A stretch of 64,000 bases of DNA from Neorhizobium sp. SHOUNA12A (GCF_023006505.1 NZ_JALBGV010000012.1:41931-105930); one strand, 5' to 3'. Shown: positions 38,578 through 49,909, counted from the first letter of the stretch. Notes: generated by a model not told the origin, from the sequence alone. Made by a program: numbers and translations.

Positions 38578-39171
38578 GTGACAGCGCCCCTCGTACTTGC
38601 CTCCTCCAGCCCCTTCCGCCGGATGCTGATGGAAAATGCCGGCCTGACGTTTGAAAGCCGTGCGGCCGAGATCGACGAGCGAAAGATCGAGGCCGGATTG
38701 GAAGGCGCAAGCCCTGACCAGGTGGCGTTGACGCTTGCCAAGGCAAAGGCGGTGGATGTGACACGCCATTTCCCGGGCGCGCTGGTGATCGGCTCGGATC
38801 AGACCATGTCGCTCGGAAGCCGGGTTTATCACAAACCGAAGACCCTTGCCGAAGCGAAAGAGAATCTGCTTTCCCTTTCAGGCAAGACCCATCGACTGAA
38901 CAGTGCAATTGCTTTTACGCGTGATCACGAGATCGTCTGGGAGCAAGTCGCGCATGCGGACCTGACCGTCCGCGCGCTGAACGAAACCTTCGTCGATCGC
39001 TACCTGTCGCGGGTCGGCGAAAAGGTCTACGGGAGCGTCGGGGCCTATCAGCTCGAAGGGGAGGGTATCCAGTTGTTTTCAAGGATCGAGGGTGATTATT
39101 TCACCATCCTCGGCCTGCCCATGCTGCCGCTCCTCGAGAAGCTGCGCGAATTGGGAGCGATCGATGGCTGA
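38578..39171 (+). CDS. maf: Maf-like nucleotide pyrophosphatase
   Basis: A Maf/HAM1-fold enzyme, 197 residues, that hydrolyses nucleoside triphosphates, probably modified or non-canonical ones, as housecleaning. It has the N-terminal LASSSPFRR motif, [15 protein letters not shown] and [10 protein letters not shown]. Starts at GTG 38578. Its TGA stop (39169-39171) is the first codon of a parS site, and it overlaps aroE by eight bases. Confidence 0.92.
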   Translation: MTAPLVLASSSPFRRMLMENAGLTFESRAAEIDERKIEAGLEGASPDQVALTLAKAKAVDVTRHFPGALVIGSDQTMSLGSRVYHKPKTLAEAKENLLSLSGKTHRLNSAIAFTRDHEIVWEQVAHADLTVRALNETFVDRYLSRVGEKVYGSVGAYQLEGEGIQLFSRIEGDYFTILGLPMLPLLEKLRELGAIDG

Positions 39172-40024
39172 TTCACGTGAAACATTTTTGGTTAATGCTT
39201 TCGTAACCGGCTGGCCGGTGAAGCATTCACGCTCGCCGCTGATCCATGGTCACTGGCTGAAACAGTTCGGCATTGCCGGGTCCTACACGGCTGAGGCTGT
39301 CACAGAAGCCGATTTTCCCGCCTTCATCCAATCGCTGAAAGACGGGAGCTCCGGTTTTCGCGGCGGCAATGTCACCATTCCCCATAAGGAACTTGCCTTT
39401 AAGCTGGCTGACCGGCCGGATGATCTTGCCGAAGAACTCGGGGCATCGAACACGCTCTGGATGGAAGACGGACTACTGCATGCCGCCAATACTGACGGCC
39501 ACGGTTTTACCGCCAATCTCGACGACCGTCATCCAGGCTGGGACAGCACCGGCCGTGCGGTCATCTTCGGCGCCGGCGGTGCAAGCCGCGCTGTCATCCA
39601 GGCGATACGGGATCGCGGCGTCAGTGAGATCCACGTGGTCAACCGGACTGTTTCACGGGCCGAGGAACTCGCCGATCGCTTTGGTTCGAAAGTCCATGCC
39701 CATCCTGTCGAAGCGCTTGACGAGGTCATGTCCGGCGCAGGCCTTTTTGTGAACACGACATCGCTTGGCATGGACGGCAGCGAAGCGCCGGAGATTGACT
39801 TCTCACCGCTGGCGTCCGGCGCAGTCGTCACCGATATCGTCTACGTACCCTTGAAAACGCCGCTGCTTACTCAGGCCGAAGAACAGGGTTTCGCGACCGT
39901 CGACGGGCTCGGCATGCTGTTGCACCAGGCTGTGCCCGGCTTCGAAAAATGGTTCGGCCGTCGCCCGGTTGTCGATAAAACTCTTCGGGACCTTGTCATC
40001 GCCGATATGGAAAAACACGGATGA
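39164..40024 (+). CDS. aroE: Shikimate 5-dehydrogenase
   Basis: Reduces 3-dehydroshikimate to shikimate with NADPH in aromatic amino-acid synthesis. The 286-residue product has [11 protein letters not shown] near residue 21 (substrate serines), NVTIPHKE with the catalytic Lys, and the nucleotide motif GAGGASRAV near residue 136. The start ATG 39164 lies inside maf. Residues 3-7 (Asp-Ser-Arg-Glu-Thr) are encoded by a parS site, so this N-terminal extension may exist because of the site. Confidence 0.95.
   Translation: MADSRETFLVNAFVTGWPVKHSRSPLIHGHWLKQFGIAGSYTAEAVTEADFPAFIQSLKDGSSGFRGGNVTIPHKELAFKLADRPDDLAEELGASNTLWMEDGLLHAANTDGHGFTANLDDRHPGWDSTGRAVIFGAGGASRAVIQAIRDRGVSEIHVVNRTVSRAEELADRFGSKVHAHPVEALDEVMSGAGLFVNTTSLGMDGSEAPEIDFSPLASGAVVTDIVYVPLKTPLLTQAEEQGFATVDGLGMLLHQAVPGFEKWFGRRPVVDKTLRDLVIADMEKHG
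39169..39184. other. parS: parS site at the maf stop / aroE start
   Basis: TGATTCACGTGAAACA matches the consensus at 15 of 16 and is identical to the site at the mnmE stop (read on the minus strand). It starts on the maf stop codon and continues in the aroE coding sequence, 1.5 kb from the candidate origin. Confidence 0.88.
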
Positions 40025-40632
40025 TCGTCATCGGCCTCACCGGGTCCATAGGAATGGGAAAGTCCACGACTGCGAAAATGTTCGCGGAAGAGGGTGTCCC
40101 GGTGAATGACGCCGATGCCGTCGTCCATGATCTCTACCGCACCGATGCAGTGGCACCCGTCGGTGAAGCGTTTCCGGGCACGGTCAGGGATGGCGTCATC
40201 GACCGCCAGGAACTGTCCCGGCAGCTTTCGACCGCGCCCGAGAAATTCCAGGCCCTCGAAGCGATCGTCCATCCGCTGGTCCGCAAGCGTGAAGTCGATT
40301 TCCTGTCGCGCCACAGGGAGGCCCGTACCGACCTCGTGCTCCTCGATATTCCGCTTCTCTTCGAAGTGAAGGGCGAGGATCGCGCCGATGTTATTGTTGT
40401 TGTCACCTGCGATCCACAGATACAGCGCGACAGGGTGCTTGCGCGTCCCGGCATGACGGAGGAAAAATTGGCGATGATTCTCTCCCGCCAGATGCCCGAT
40501 GCGGAAAAACGCAAAAGAGCCGATTTTCTCGTCGATACGGGCCTTGGACTGGAAGCGGCGAGGGAACGGGTACGCGAGATCATCGCGTCTCTGAAGGCCG
40601 GAAAGATGAGCGAGAAAAAGCCAAATGCGTGA
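40021..40632 (+). CDS. coaE: Dephospho-CoA kinase
   Basis: Last step of coenzyme A synthesis. The 203-residue P-loop kinase has [12 protein letters not shown] at residues 5-16, then DADAVVH and DIPLLFE. It overlaps aroE by four bases (ATGA) and dnaQ by eight, so the whole run is one coupled operon. Confidence 0.96.
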   Translation: MIVIGLTGSIGMGKSTTAKMFAEEGVPVNDADAVVHDLYRTDAVAPVGEAFPGTVRDGVIDRQELSRQLSTAPEKFQALEAIVHPLVRKREVDFLSRHREARTDLVLLDIPLLFEVKGEDRADVIVVVTCDPQIQRDRVLARPGMTEEKLAMILSRQMPDAEKRKRADFLVDTGLGLEAARERVREIIASLKAGKMSEKKPNA

Positions 40633-41329
40633 GATCATCTTCGATACGGAAACCACAGGCCTCGAATCGAAGGTCGATCGGGTGATCGAAATCGGCGGCA
40701 TTGAGCTGATCAACAATTTTCCGACCGGCAGGACGCTTCATCTCTACATCAATCCGGGCGACCGCAAGGTTCATCCGGACGCGCTTGCGGTCCATGGCAT
40801 TACCGACGAGTTCCTGAAGGACAAGCCGAGCTTCGGCGATGTCGTCCAGCAGATCATCGAGTTCTTCGATGGCGCCAAGTGGATCGCCCATAATGCGACC
40901 TTCGACATGGGCTTCATGAATGCGGAGTTCGGTCGCCTCGGCCTGCCGCCGGTGATGTCCGACCAGGTCATCGACACTCTGGCCATGGCCCGCCGCAAAC
41001 ACCCGATGGGTCCGAATTCGCTTGATGCGCTCTGCCGCCGTTACGGCATCGACAACGCCCACCGCACCAAGCACGGCGCGCTGCTCGACTCCGAACTGCT
41101 CGCCGAAGTCTATATCGAGATGACGGGCGGCCGTCAGACGGCGCTCGGCCTGATGGGCAACGAACGGTCTGCGACGGTGATCGAGGTCGATGAAGTCGTG
41201 GTGGCGGTGACCGGCCGCCCGCGGCCGCTTGACCGCCGGCTGACGGAAACCGAGATCGAAGCGCATGCAGCCATGGTCACGTCGCTGAAGGACAAGGCGG
41301 TCTGGCTGAAGTACAAGCAGGCCCAATAA
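40625..41329 (+). CDS. dnaQ: DNA polymerase III subunit epsilon (proofreading exonuclease)
   Basis: The 3'-5' exonuclease of the replicative polymerase. The 234-residue product has the DEDDh motifs: FDTETTG at residues 6-12, AHNATFDMGF and the later HGALLDSELLAEVY, whose His and Asp complete the set. Unlike a separate short exonuclease, it keeps a C-terminal extension for binding the alpha subunit. Last in the operon; a terminator follows at once. Confidence 0.95.
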   Translation: MREIIFDTETTGLESKVDRVIEIGGIELINNFPTGRTLHLYINPGDRKVHPDALAVHGITDEFLKDKPSFGDVVQQIIEFFDGAKWIAHNATFDMGFMNAEFGRLGLPPVMSDQVIDTLAMARRKHPMGPNSLDALCRRYGIDNAHRTKHGALLDSELLAEVYIEMTGGRQTALGLMGNERSATVIEVDEVVVAVTGRPRPLDRRLTETEIEAHAAMVTSLKDKAVWLKYKQAQ

Positions 41330-41358
41330 AAAAGCCCAGGTCGAAACCCGGGCTCTTT
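41328..41358. terminator. Bidirectional terminator between dnaQ and secB
   Basis: A nine-base stem AGCCCAGGT / ACCCGGGCT (one A-C mismatch) closed by a CGAA tetraloop, with A-run before and CTTT after, between convergent stops. Confidence 0.85.
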
Positions 41359-41380
41359 CGTCAAATCGAAAAATCCGATC

Positions 41381-41857
41381 TCAGCTGTCGAGCGCCTGGA
41401 CCTTGGAGCGGGCCTGTTCTTCGGCCATGCGCTGCGTGAACATCTGTGCGAAATCGATCGGGTCGATCATCAGCGGCGGGAAACCGCCGTTGCGGGTTAC
41501 GTCGGCGATGATCTGGCGGGCGAACGGGAACAGGAGGCGCGGGCACTCGATGAAGAGGAGCGGCAGCATGTGCTCCTGGGGGAAACCCGTGATGCGGAAA
41601 ACGCCGCCGTAGACCAGCTCGGCCGCGAAGACGATCTTGTCGCCTTCCTTGGCTTCGGCGTTCAGCGTCAGGATAACATCGAAATCGGCGTCGGAAAGCG
41701 GATTGGCATTGACGTTGACATTGATGTTGATCGCCGGCGCCTTGTCGCGCGCCTGCAGCGAGCGCGGAGCGCCCGGGTTCTCGAAGGAGAGATCCTTGGT
41801 GTATTGCGCCAGGATGTTGAGGGACGGGGTTTCGGCCTGGTTGTTATCATCTGCCAT
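41381..41857 (-). CDS. secB: Protein-export chaperone SecB
   Basis: A cytosolic tetrameric chaperone that holds preproteins unfolded for SecA. The 158-residue product is of normal length and shows [19 protein letters not shown], an INVNVNA strand and [32 protein letters not shown]. It follows fxsA on the minus strand. Confidence 0.96.
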   Translation of the reverse strand: MADDNNQAETPSLNILAQYTKDLSFENPGAPRSLQARDKAPAININVNVNANPLSDADFDVILTLNAEAKEGDKIVFAAELVYGGVFRITGFPQEHMLPLLFIECPRLLFPFARQIIADVTRNGGFPPLMIDPIDFAQMFTQRMAEEQARSKVQALDS

Positions 41858-41942
41858 TGGGATTTCCTCGAGGCTTTGGAGCGTTGAGGCCCTCTAACAT
41901 TTCGCTTGTGGGCTTACAACCCTGGCCAACGGGCTGAACCGC

Positions 41943-42458
41943 TCAAGGTTCCTTGCTTTTAGGTCCGGCCCAGGGCGAGGAGGGATCGGGATCGCGATGG
42001 TAGTCCTGCTCGTCGAGATCGACCACCGGCCCGGTTTTGTTGGCCTCCGGCGAAGGCCTCGGGCTTTCGTAGCGATAGCTCTTGCTGCGTTGCGAACGGA
42101 CAACGACGATACGCCGGCCGATCACAGACCAGATCAGGCTGCGCACGAAGGGAATGAACAGCGCAAGCCCGATGATGTCGGTGATGAAACCGGGCAGCAG
42201 CAGCATGATGCCGGCAACGACGATCATCGCCCCGTCGATCAGTGCGCGGCCGGGTGCGCGGCCGTCGCGGCTCTCGGTGGAAATCTGTCTCAGGATCTGG
42301 GTGCCCTGGTTGCGCAGCAGGATGGCTCCGAGCACCGCCGTACCGATCACCAGGCCGAGCGTCGCCCAGAGGCCGAGTGCTTTGCCGACCAGCACAAAGC
42401 CCGCGATTTCGGCGAGCGGCCAGCCGATAAGAAGAAGCGGCACGAGAAAGAAGCGCAT
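41943..42458 (-). CDS. fxsA: FxsA family membrane protein
   Basis: A small inner-membrane protein of 171 residues with about three membrane segments (FFLVPLLLIGWPLAEIAGFVLV and two later) and a hydrophilic tail. E. coli FxsA overproduction relieves F-plasmid exclusion of phage T7; its normal role is unknown. ATG 42458 follows CAGGGAATACC. The C-terminal tail (SPRPSPEANKTG, DLDEQDYHRDPDPSS) is longer than in E. coli. Confidence 0.88.
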   Translation of the reverse strand: MRFFLVPLLLIGWPLAEIAGFVLVGKALGLWATLGLVIGTAVLGAILLRNQGTQILRQISTESRDGRAPGRALIDGAMIVVAGIMLLLPGFITDIIGLALFIPFVRSLIWSVIGRRIVVVRSQRSKSYRYESPRPSPEANKTGPVVDLDEQDYHRDPDPSSPWAGPKSKEP

Positions 42459-42514
42459 GGTATTCCCTGTGTCGTGATATCCAGAAGTGCGCAAAGCGCT
42501 AACGTCTTCGCCAT

Positions 42515-42542
42515 TTGAATGATAGGCGTATGCAGACTATAT
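42515..42542 (+). promoter_or_regulatory. Possible promoter of the Tim44-like gene
   Basis: TTGAAT (42515-42520), 16 bases, CTATAT (42537-42542). CTATAT is the common alphaproteobacterial -10 form. It lies 42 bases before the ATG in a divergent gap. Confidence 0.42.
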
Positions 42543-42584
42543 GAGAAACTGCACCGAACTTTTAAACGCCAAATGCGGGTTAAG

Positions 42585-43283
42585 ATGGGCTCTAACGACT
42601 TTATAACACTCTTTTTCCTCGTCGCAGCGGTTCTGATCTTCCTGCAACTGCGCAGTGTGCTCGGACGCCGGACGGGAAGTGAGAAGCCGCCGTTCGATCC
42701 TTACAGCCCCCGCGACGTCGCAAAAAACCCAGGCGGGGACGACAGCAAGGTCGTGACCCTGCCGCGCCGGGACGCCACGGAGGACGAGCAGCGTTATGCG
42801 GATGTCGACGCTCTCGCCAAGCCGGCTACGCCGCTTAACGCCGCGCTGCGCGAACTGGTCAAGTCCGATCCCGCTTTCCGTCCCCGCGAATTTCTGAATG
42901 GCGCCCGCATGGCGTACGAGATGATTGTCATGGCTTTTGCCGACGGCGACCGGAAGACGCTGAAAGGCCTTCTTTCGAAAGAGGTTTTCGACGGTTTCGA
43001 TACGGCGATCACCGACCGGGAATCCCGCGGCGAAGTGGTGAAGTCCACCTTCGTCGGCATCGACAAGGCGGATATCACCCATGCCGCGGTCAAGGATGCC
43101 GAGGAGCAGATCACCGTCCGCATCGTCAGTCAGCTGATTTCCGCCACCTATGACAAGGCCGGCGCACTGATCGACGGCGACCAGGAAACCGTGGCCGAAG
43201 TCACCGACATCTGGACCTTCGCCCGCGACATCCACTCCCGCGATCCGAACTGGAGATTGGTCGCCACCGAATCCGAACAATGA
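42585..43283 (+). CDS. Tim44/TimA-like domain protein
   Basis: A 232-residue protein with one N-terminal membrane helix (FITLFFLVAAVLIFLQLRSVLG), a charged linker and a C-terminal Tim44-like (NTF2-fold) domain from about residue 85 (FLNGARMAYEMIVMAFADGDRKTLKGLL). The mitochondrial relative tethers import motor Hsp70. The bacterial role is not settled, though a periplasm- or cytosol-facing membrane adaptor is likely. ATG 42585 is preferred over an in-frame ATG 12 bases earlier. It heads a coupled run to the XRE gene; fxsA and secB are divergent neighbours. Confidence 0.87.
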   Translation: MGSNDFITLFFLVAAVLIFLQLRSVLGRRTGSEKPPFDPYSPRDVAKNPGGDDSKVVTLPRRDATEDEQRYADVDALAKPATPLNAALRELVKSDPAFRPREFLNGARMAYEMIVMAFADGDRKTLKGLLSKEVFDGFDTAITDRESRGEVVKSTFVGIDKADITHAAVKDAEEQITVRIVSQLISATYDKAGALIDGDQETVAEVTDIWTFARDIHSRDPNWRLVATESEQ

Positions 43284-44398
43284 CCGTGATCTCTGCGGAT
43301 TATACTCTACGGCCGGTACCCTTCTCCGATCTTGCGGGGTGGGGCGATGACGATCCGACGGCACTGTTTGCCGGCATGCGCGCGTCGCTTGAGCATATCC
43401 GCAAGGTCAAGCCATACCGCACCGGTTCCCTCGGCCTGACCGCCGAAGAACTCGGCACCCTCATCGAAGCCGCCCGGGACCTCCCGGGCGATGGCGTTTC
43501 CGCCAGGGCCTTTTTCGAAACCCATTGCACACCCTTCCTGATCGCGCGCAGCGACGGCCGGCGCGGTTTCGTTACCGCTTTTTATGAGCCGGAAATAGAG
43601 GTCTCGGAAACGCGGGACGAGGTCTGGGCGCATCCTTTCTATTATCGCCCGGACGATCTCATTGATCTCGACGACGGCAACCGTCCGGCAGGATTGGACT
43701 CCGGCTACATGTTTGGCCGGCAGACACCTGACGGAATCGAGCCTTATCCGGATCGCGGCGAGATCGACCGTGGTTTGCTCGAAGGCCGCGGCCTGGAGAT
43801 CGCCTACGCGAAATCCAAGGTCGATGTCTTCTTCATCCACGTTCAGGGCGCCGCGAGGCTGAGATATCCGGACGGCAACATCCGGCGGATCACCTATGCC
43901 GCCAAGGCGGGTCATCCGTTCTCGCCGATCGGCAGGCTGCTGATCGACCGTGGCGAGATCGATCCTGCGAAGATTTCCATGCAGAGCATCCGAACCTGGC
44001 TGGCTGAGAATCCGGCTAAGGTTGATGAAGTGCTTTGGCACAATCGTTCATACATCTTCTTCCGGCAAGCGGATGTCTCCGATCCGTCGCTCGGACCGGT
44101 GGCCGCCGCCAAGGTGCCGCTGATCCCGGGGCGCTCGCTGGCGGTCGATCGCCAGATCCACACGTTCGGTTTTCCCTTCTTTATCCGTTCCGAGACGCTG
44201 ACCCATATGGATGGCGGCAAACCCTTCGCGCGGCTGATGTTGGCGCTTGATACTGGCTCGGCGATCGTTGGACCGGCGCGCGGTGACATTTTTACCGGCT
44301 CAGGCTTCGAGGCGGGCGAGCTTGCCGGAACCGTGCGCAACGATGCGGACTTCTATATTCTCATCCCCAAGGCAGCGTCTGTCAGGTACGGCAGATGA
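43280..44398 (+). CDS. mltA: Membrane-bound lytic murein transglycosylase A
   Basis: Cuts peptidoglycan glycan strands. The 372-residue product has the MltA domain (TAFYEPEIEVSETR, FIHVQGAARLRYPDG) and a C-terminal 3D domain, AFDTGSAIVGPARGDIFTG-like (LALDTGSAIVGPARGDIF), that holds the catalytic Asp region. No signal peptide or lipobox is visible at MTVISADYTLRPV, so export is unexplained: it could start upstream in error or need the Tim44-like partner. It overlaps the Tim44-like gene and smr by four bases each. Confidence 0.9.
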   Translation: MTVISADYTLRPVPFSDLAGWGDDDPTALFAGMRASLEHIRKVKPYRTGSLGLTAEELGTLIEAARDLPGDGVSARAFFETHCTPFLIARSDGRRGFVTAFYEPEIEVSETRDEVWAHPFYYRPDDLIDLDDGNRPAGLDSGYMFGRQTPDGIEPYPDRGEIDRGLLEGRGLEIAYAKSKVDVFFIHVQGAARLRYPDGNIRRITYAAKAGHPFSPIGRLLIDRGEIDPAKISMQSIRTWLAENPAKVDEVLWHNRSYIFFRQADVSDPSLGPVAAAKVPLIPGRSLAVDRQIHTFGFPFFIRSETLTHMDGGKPFARLMLALDTGSAIVGPARGDIFTGSGFEAGELAGTVRNDADFYILIPKAASVRYGR

Positions 44399-44976
44399 AG
44401 GGCGGTCGCAAACTCGATCCGGAAGAGCGGATATTGTGGGGAAGGGTCGCGAAGTCGGCCCGCGCCTTGCCCGGCCGTATGAAGGAGATCCTGCAATTCG
44501 AGGAAGCGGAGGCCGCAAAGATTGCCGCGGAGGAAGCGGCTGTCGAAGCGAAAAAGCCGAAACCCGCGCCGCGGCAGGAAAGTTATGCGGTCGAACTTCC
44601 GGTTGCCGTCCCCTCCAGGCGCCCCGTAGGCTCTCATCAGCCGCTCGAAAAGCCCGTCAAGAAAAAGCTCGCCAAGGGCCGGCTGCCGATCGACGCCCGG
44701 CTCGATCTGCACGGACTATTTCAGGGCGAGGCCCACGACCTGCTTCTCGACTTTTTGCTGCGGGCCCATGAACGCGGGCTCCGCCATGTTCTGGTGATCA
44801 CCGGCAAGGGCAGTTCGATGGGTAGCGAAGGCGCGCTCCGACGCGCCGTGCCCCTGTGGTTTTCGAAAGCCGAGTTCCGCTTCCTGATCTCCTCTTATGA
44901 ATGGGCTGCGCGCCATCACGGCGGAGAGGGCGCCATGTATGTGCGGCTTTCCCGCAGCCGCGGAGATCGGGAATGA
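44395..44976 (+). CDS. Smr/MutS-family domain protein
   Basis: A 193-residue protein with a basic, Ala/Glu-rich, probably coiled N-terminus and a C-terminal Smr domain. ARLDLHGLFQGEAHDLL carries the DLHG motif, and VLVITGKG the second signature. Smr domains in other proteins nick DNA or cleave RNA. The bacterial stand-alone form has varied proposed roles, including rescue of collided ribosomes (E. coli SmrB). The start overlaps mltA by four bases, and the end overlaps the XRE gene by four. Confidence 0.88.
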   Translation: MKGGRKLDPEERILWGRVAKSARALPGRMKEILQFEEAEAAKIAAEEAAVEAKKPKPAPRQESYAVELPVAVPSRRPVGSHQPLEKPVKKKLAKGRLPIDARLDLHGLFQGEAHDLLLDFLLRAHERGLRHVLVITGKGSSMGSEGALRRAVPLWFSKAEFRFLISSYEWAARHHGGEGAMYVRLSRSRGDRE

Positions 44977-45338
44977 CTCCCTTCGGTCATGCGTTGAGAG
45001 AGCTGCGCCGCCGCAAGGGCATCACCCAGCGCGAGCTTGCCGAGGCGATCGGCGTCACGCCTGCCTATCTTTCCGCCCTGGAGCATGGAAAGCGTGGTCG
45101 TCCGACGTTCGAACTGCTGCAGCGGATCGCCGGTTATTTCAACGTCATCTGGGACGAGGCGGAAGAACTTTTCCGGCTGGCCGAAGCGTCCCATCCGAAA
45201 GTCGTGCTCGATACCGCGGGTCTGCCGCCATCATACACCGGCTTTGCCAACCGTCTGGCGCAGCGGATTCGCTCTTTACCGCCCGACGTGATAGAGGAAA
45301 TGGACACGCTCCTCAAAAAAGCCGAGATGCGAGGCTGA
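44973..45338 (+). CDS. XRE-family transcriptional regulator
   Basis: A 121-residue DNA-binding protein. The HTH_3 domain occupies residues 5-60 (ALRELRRRKGITQRELAEAI, ALEHGKRGRPTFELLQRI). The C-terminal half (FPPDVIEEMD-like, LPPDVIEEMDTLLKKAE) may mediate dimers. ATG 44973 overlaps the smr stop (ATGA). Conserved next to gyrB in rhizobia. Targets are unknown. Confidence 0.87.
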   Translation: MTPFGHALRELRRRKGITQRELAEAIGVTPAYLSALEHGKRGRPTFELLQRIAGYFNVIWDEAEELFRLAEASHPKVVLDTAGLPPSYTGFANRLAQRIRSLPPDVIEEMDTLLKKAEMRG

Positions 45339-45385
45339 ATTCGCTACGCATCCACGGCTTTCATGCCGTATTGGCGAGGCTCAAC

Positions 45386-45414
45386 CTTTAGAAACCGCCC
45401 CGATTTCCCTATAT
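45386..45414 (+). promoter_or_regulatory. Possible gyrB promoter
   Basis: A CTATAT -10-like element at 45409-45414 lies 64 bases before the gyrB start, with TTTAGA 17 bases upstream as a poor -35. Confidence 0.35.
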
Positions 45415-45474
45415 TCTGAGGGTGGAATAGCCGGTGATTCGCTTCACCGGCATCTCAAACGAATTGGAAGATAA

Positions 45475-47913
<2,439 letters not shown>

Positions 47914-47936
47914 GGTCTAAGCTTCATTAACAATGA

Positions 47937-47968
47937 AAGCGGCGGTCCGGATCGGGCCGCCGCTTTTT
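47937..47968 (+). terminator. Terminator of gyrB
   Basis: An AAGCGGCGG / CCGCCGCTT stem with a GC-rich loop is followed by TTT, 24 bases after the stop. Confidence 0.9.
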
Positions 47969-47986
47969 GTTTGTCCAGTTCAAAAG

Positions 47987-48002
47987 TGTTTCACGTGAAT
48001 CT
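47987..48002. other. parS: parS-like site 1 behind gyrB
   Basis: TGTTTCACGTGAATCT, 14 of 16 matches to the consensus, 74 bases after gyrB. Confidence 0.8.
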
Positions 48003-48006
48003 TTTC

Positions 48007-48015
48007 TGTGGATAG
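48007..48015 (-). other. DnaA-box-like sequence between two parS sites
   Basis: TGTGGATAG differs from TGTGGATAA at one base. It sits exactly between two parS-like sites. Confidence 0.45.
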
Positions 48016-48031
48016 GGATTCACGTGAAACA
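48016..48031. other. parS: parS-like site 2 behind gyrB
   Basis: GGATTCACGTGAAACA, 14 of 16 matches; centre-to-centre distance to the first site is 29 bases. Confidence 0.8.
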
Positions 48032-48052
48032 ATTTCGAGAGATCGCCGGCGC

Positions 48053-48652
48053 TCAGGGCTCTCCGGTAAATTTTCCTTCGAAGGCGATTTCCGAAACCGG
48101 CTTGCGCTTGCTCGGGAATTCCCGCTCGGCAAGATCGTCGGGCAGGGTGGTTCTGTCGGCCATCCGGCCGATCGCAGCCGCTGCCTCGGCCCGGTAACCT
48201 TCCGGAATGCCAAGCACTTCGACGGCCTTTTCCTTGTCGAAACCCTCCATGCCATGCGCGTGATAACCGAGTTTCATCGCCTGGCAGATCACCGAGAACC
48301 AGGCGGCACCCGTATCGTAGGAATGGGTATAGGCGAGCCGGCGCTCGCCATTGCTTGCCACGCGATAGGTCTTCGAGACGACGATCATCAGCGCTGCCGC
48401 GTTCTGCGCCCAGCGCTGGTTACCCGGCGAAAGAATGTCGACGAGCACCGGAAAAGATGGCGTGCCGCGCAGCGCATAGATGAAACGCCAGGGTTGGTTG
48501 TTGCCGGAGGAGGGCGCCCAGTGAGCGGCATCGAGGATCGTCAGCATGGTAGCCTGATCGATCGTCTCCTCGGTAAACGCCCGCGGCGACCAGCGGTCGA
48601 GGAAAAATGTATCGATCGGAAACTCCGAGTCGCGGCTGTTGCTGCTGGTCAT
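48053..48652 (-). CDS. Nitroreductase family protein
   Basis: An FMN-dependent oxidoreductase of 199 residues. It has the N-terminal RWSPRAFTEETIDQ, AHWAPSSGNNQPWRFIYA (flavin binding) and GYHAHGMEGFD; the substrate is unknown. ATG 48652 is chosen because CGGAG lies seven bases before it; other in-frame ATGs upstream would add atypical sequence. It converges on gyrB across the parS pair and is divergent from the FAH-family gene. Confidence 0.88.
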   Translation of the reverse strand: MTSSNSRDSEFPIDTFFLDRWSPRAFTEETIDQATMLTILDAAHWAPSSGNNQPWRFIYALRGTPSFPVLVDILSPGNQRWAQNAAALMIVVSKTYRVASNGERRLAYTHSYDTGAAWFSVICQAMKLGYHAHGMEGFDKEKAVEVLGIPEGYRAEAAAAIGRMADRTTLPDDLAEREFPSKRKPVSEIAFEGKFTGEP

Positions 48653-48806
48653 GGGCATTCTCCGAAATTGCAGGTCGTGAGTAGGTTTAACATTAACAAT
48701 AAGCCCGGCGACCTGGTTGGCAACAGACTTCTGGTTGGCTGAAAACGGGGGTGACAAGCCGTGGCGCATGTTTCATAAACCTCCTCGATAAATGGAGGAC
48801 CATGTT

Positions 48807-49649
48807 TTGAAACTGATGCGCATTGGTGAGCCGGGCCATGAAAAGCCGGCACTTTTTGACAACAAGGGCAAGATCCGCGATCTGTCCGGCCATGTCGCCG
48901 ACATCGCCGGACCTGCGATTTCCCCGGAAGGCCTTGCCAGGATCGCCGCTCTCGATCCGGAAAGCCTGCCCGAACTGCAGCCGACCCGCATCGGCGCCTG
49001 CGTCGCCGGCACCGGGAAGTTCATCTGTATTGGCCTCAACTATTCCGACCACGCGGCCGAAACCGGCGCGACCGTACCGCCTGAGCCGATCATCTTCATG
49101 AAGGCGACCTCCGCCATCGTCGGCCCGAACGACGACGTGGTCATCCCGCGTGGTTCCCAGAAGACAGACTGGGAAGTCGAGCTCGGGGTGGTCATCGGCA
49201 AGACTGCGAAATATGTCTCGGAAGTTGATGCGATGGATTATGTCGCCGGCTACTGCCTGACCAACGACGTTTCCGAACGCGCCTTCCAGAGCGAGCGCTC
49301 GGGCCAGTGGACCAAGGGCAAGTCCTGCGACACCTTCGGCCCGATCGGCCCCTGGCTCGTCACCAAGGACGAAATCGCCGATCCGCAGAACCTCGGCATG
49401 TGGCTCACGGTCAATGGCGAGAAGATGCAGAACGGATCCACGAAGACGATGGTCTACGGCGTCCGTTATCTCGTCTCCTACCTCAGCCAGTTCATGTCGC
49501 TGCATCCGGGCGACATCATCTCCACCGGCACGCCTCCGGGCGTCGGCCTCGGCATGAAGCCGCAGCGCTTCCTGAAACCCGGCGAAGTCGTCGAACTCGG
49601 CATCGACGGCCTCGGCACCCAGCGCCAGACCTTCGTTGCTGACGTCTAA
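48807..49649 (+). CDS. Fumarylacetoacetate hydrolase family protein
   Basis: About 280 residues with the FAH fold. It has CIGLNYSDHAAETG, PEPIIFMKATSAIVGPNDDV and the metal site in WEVELGVVIG (Glu) with GYCLTNDVSER (Asp). The C-terminus has STGTPPGVGLGMKP. Family members hydrolyse or decarboxylate oxoacids; rhizobial members of this type are often annotated ureidoglycolate lyase, which the sequence cannot confirm. TTG 48807 eight bases after GGAGG gives the conserved MKLMRIGEPG start; ATG 48792 would overlap the ribosome site. A 32-base palindrome follows. Confidence 0.86.
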   Translation: MKLMRIGEPGHEKPALFDNKGKIRDLSGHVADIAGPAISPEGLARIAALDPESLPELQPTRIGACVAGTGKFICIGLNYSDHAAETGATVPPEPIIFMKATSAIVGPNDDVVIPRGSQKTDWEVELGVVIGKTAKYVSEVDAMDYVAGYCLTNDVSERAFQSERSGQWTKGKSCDTFGPIGPWLVTKDEIADPQNLGMWLTVNGEKMQNGSTKTMVYGVRYLVSYLSQFMSLHPGDIISTGTPPGVGLGMKPQRFLKPGEVVELGIDGLGTQRQTFVADV

Positions 49650-49657
49650 ATAATAGG

Positions 49658-49689
49658 AGGACTCATGCCCGCCGGCGGGCATGAGTCCT
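49658..49689. repeat. Perfect 32-base palindrome
   Basis: Two 16-base arms (AGGACTCATGCCCGCC and its exact complement) meet without a loop, nine bases after the FAH-family stop. No T-run follows. It may end or protect the transcript. Confidence 0.8.
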
Positions 49690-49909
49690 TAACCAGGCTT
49701 GGAAGGTGGAACTTTAAGGCTTACATGTCATTCTCAAGACAGCAGAATGATCTGCCGCCCCGCCTTCCTCTTGGCCAATTCAGCCGGTATTCCCCATAAT
49801 GTTGCATCGCAATAGAAAAGTGCTTGCCTATCCTCACACTGCTCCTGAACCGATCGGTTCGATGTCCCTGTCGAATGCGCTGTCGGAAATCACGAAAGGT
49901 AGCACGTCG

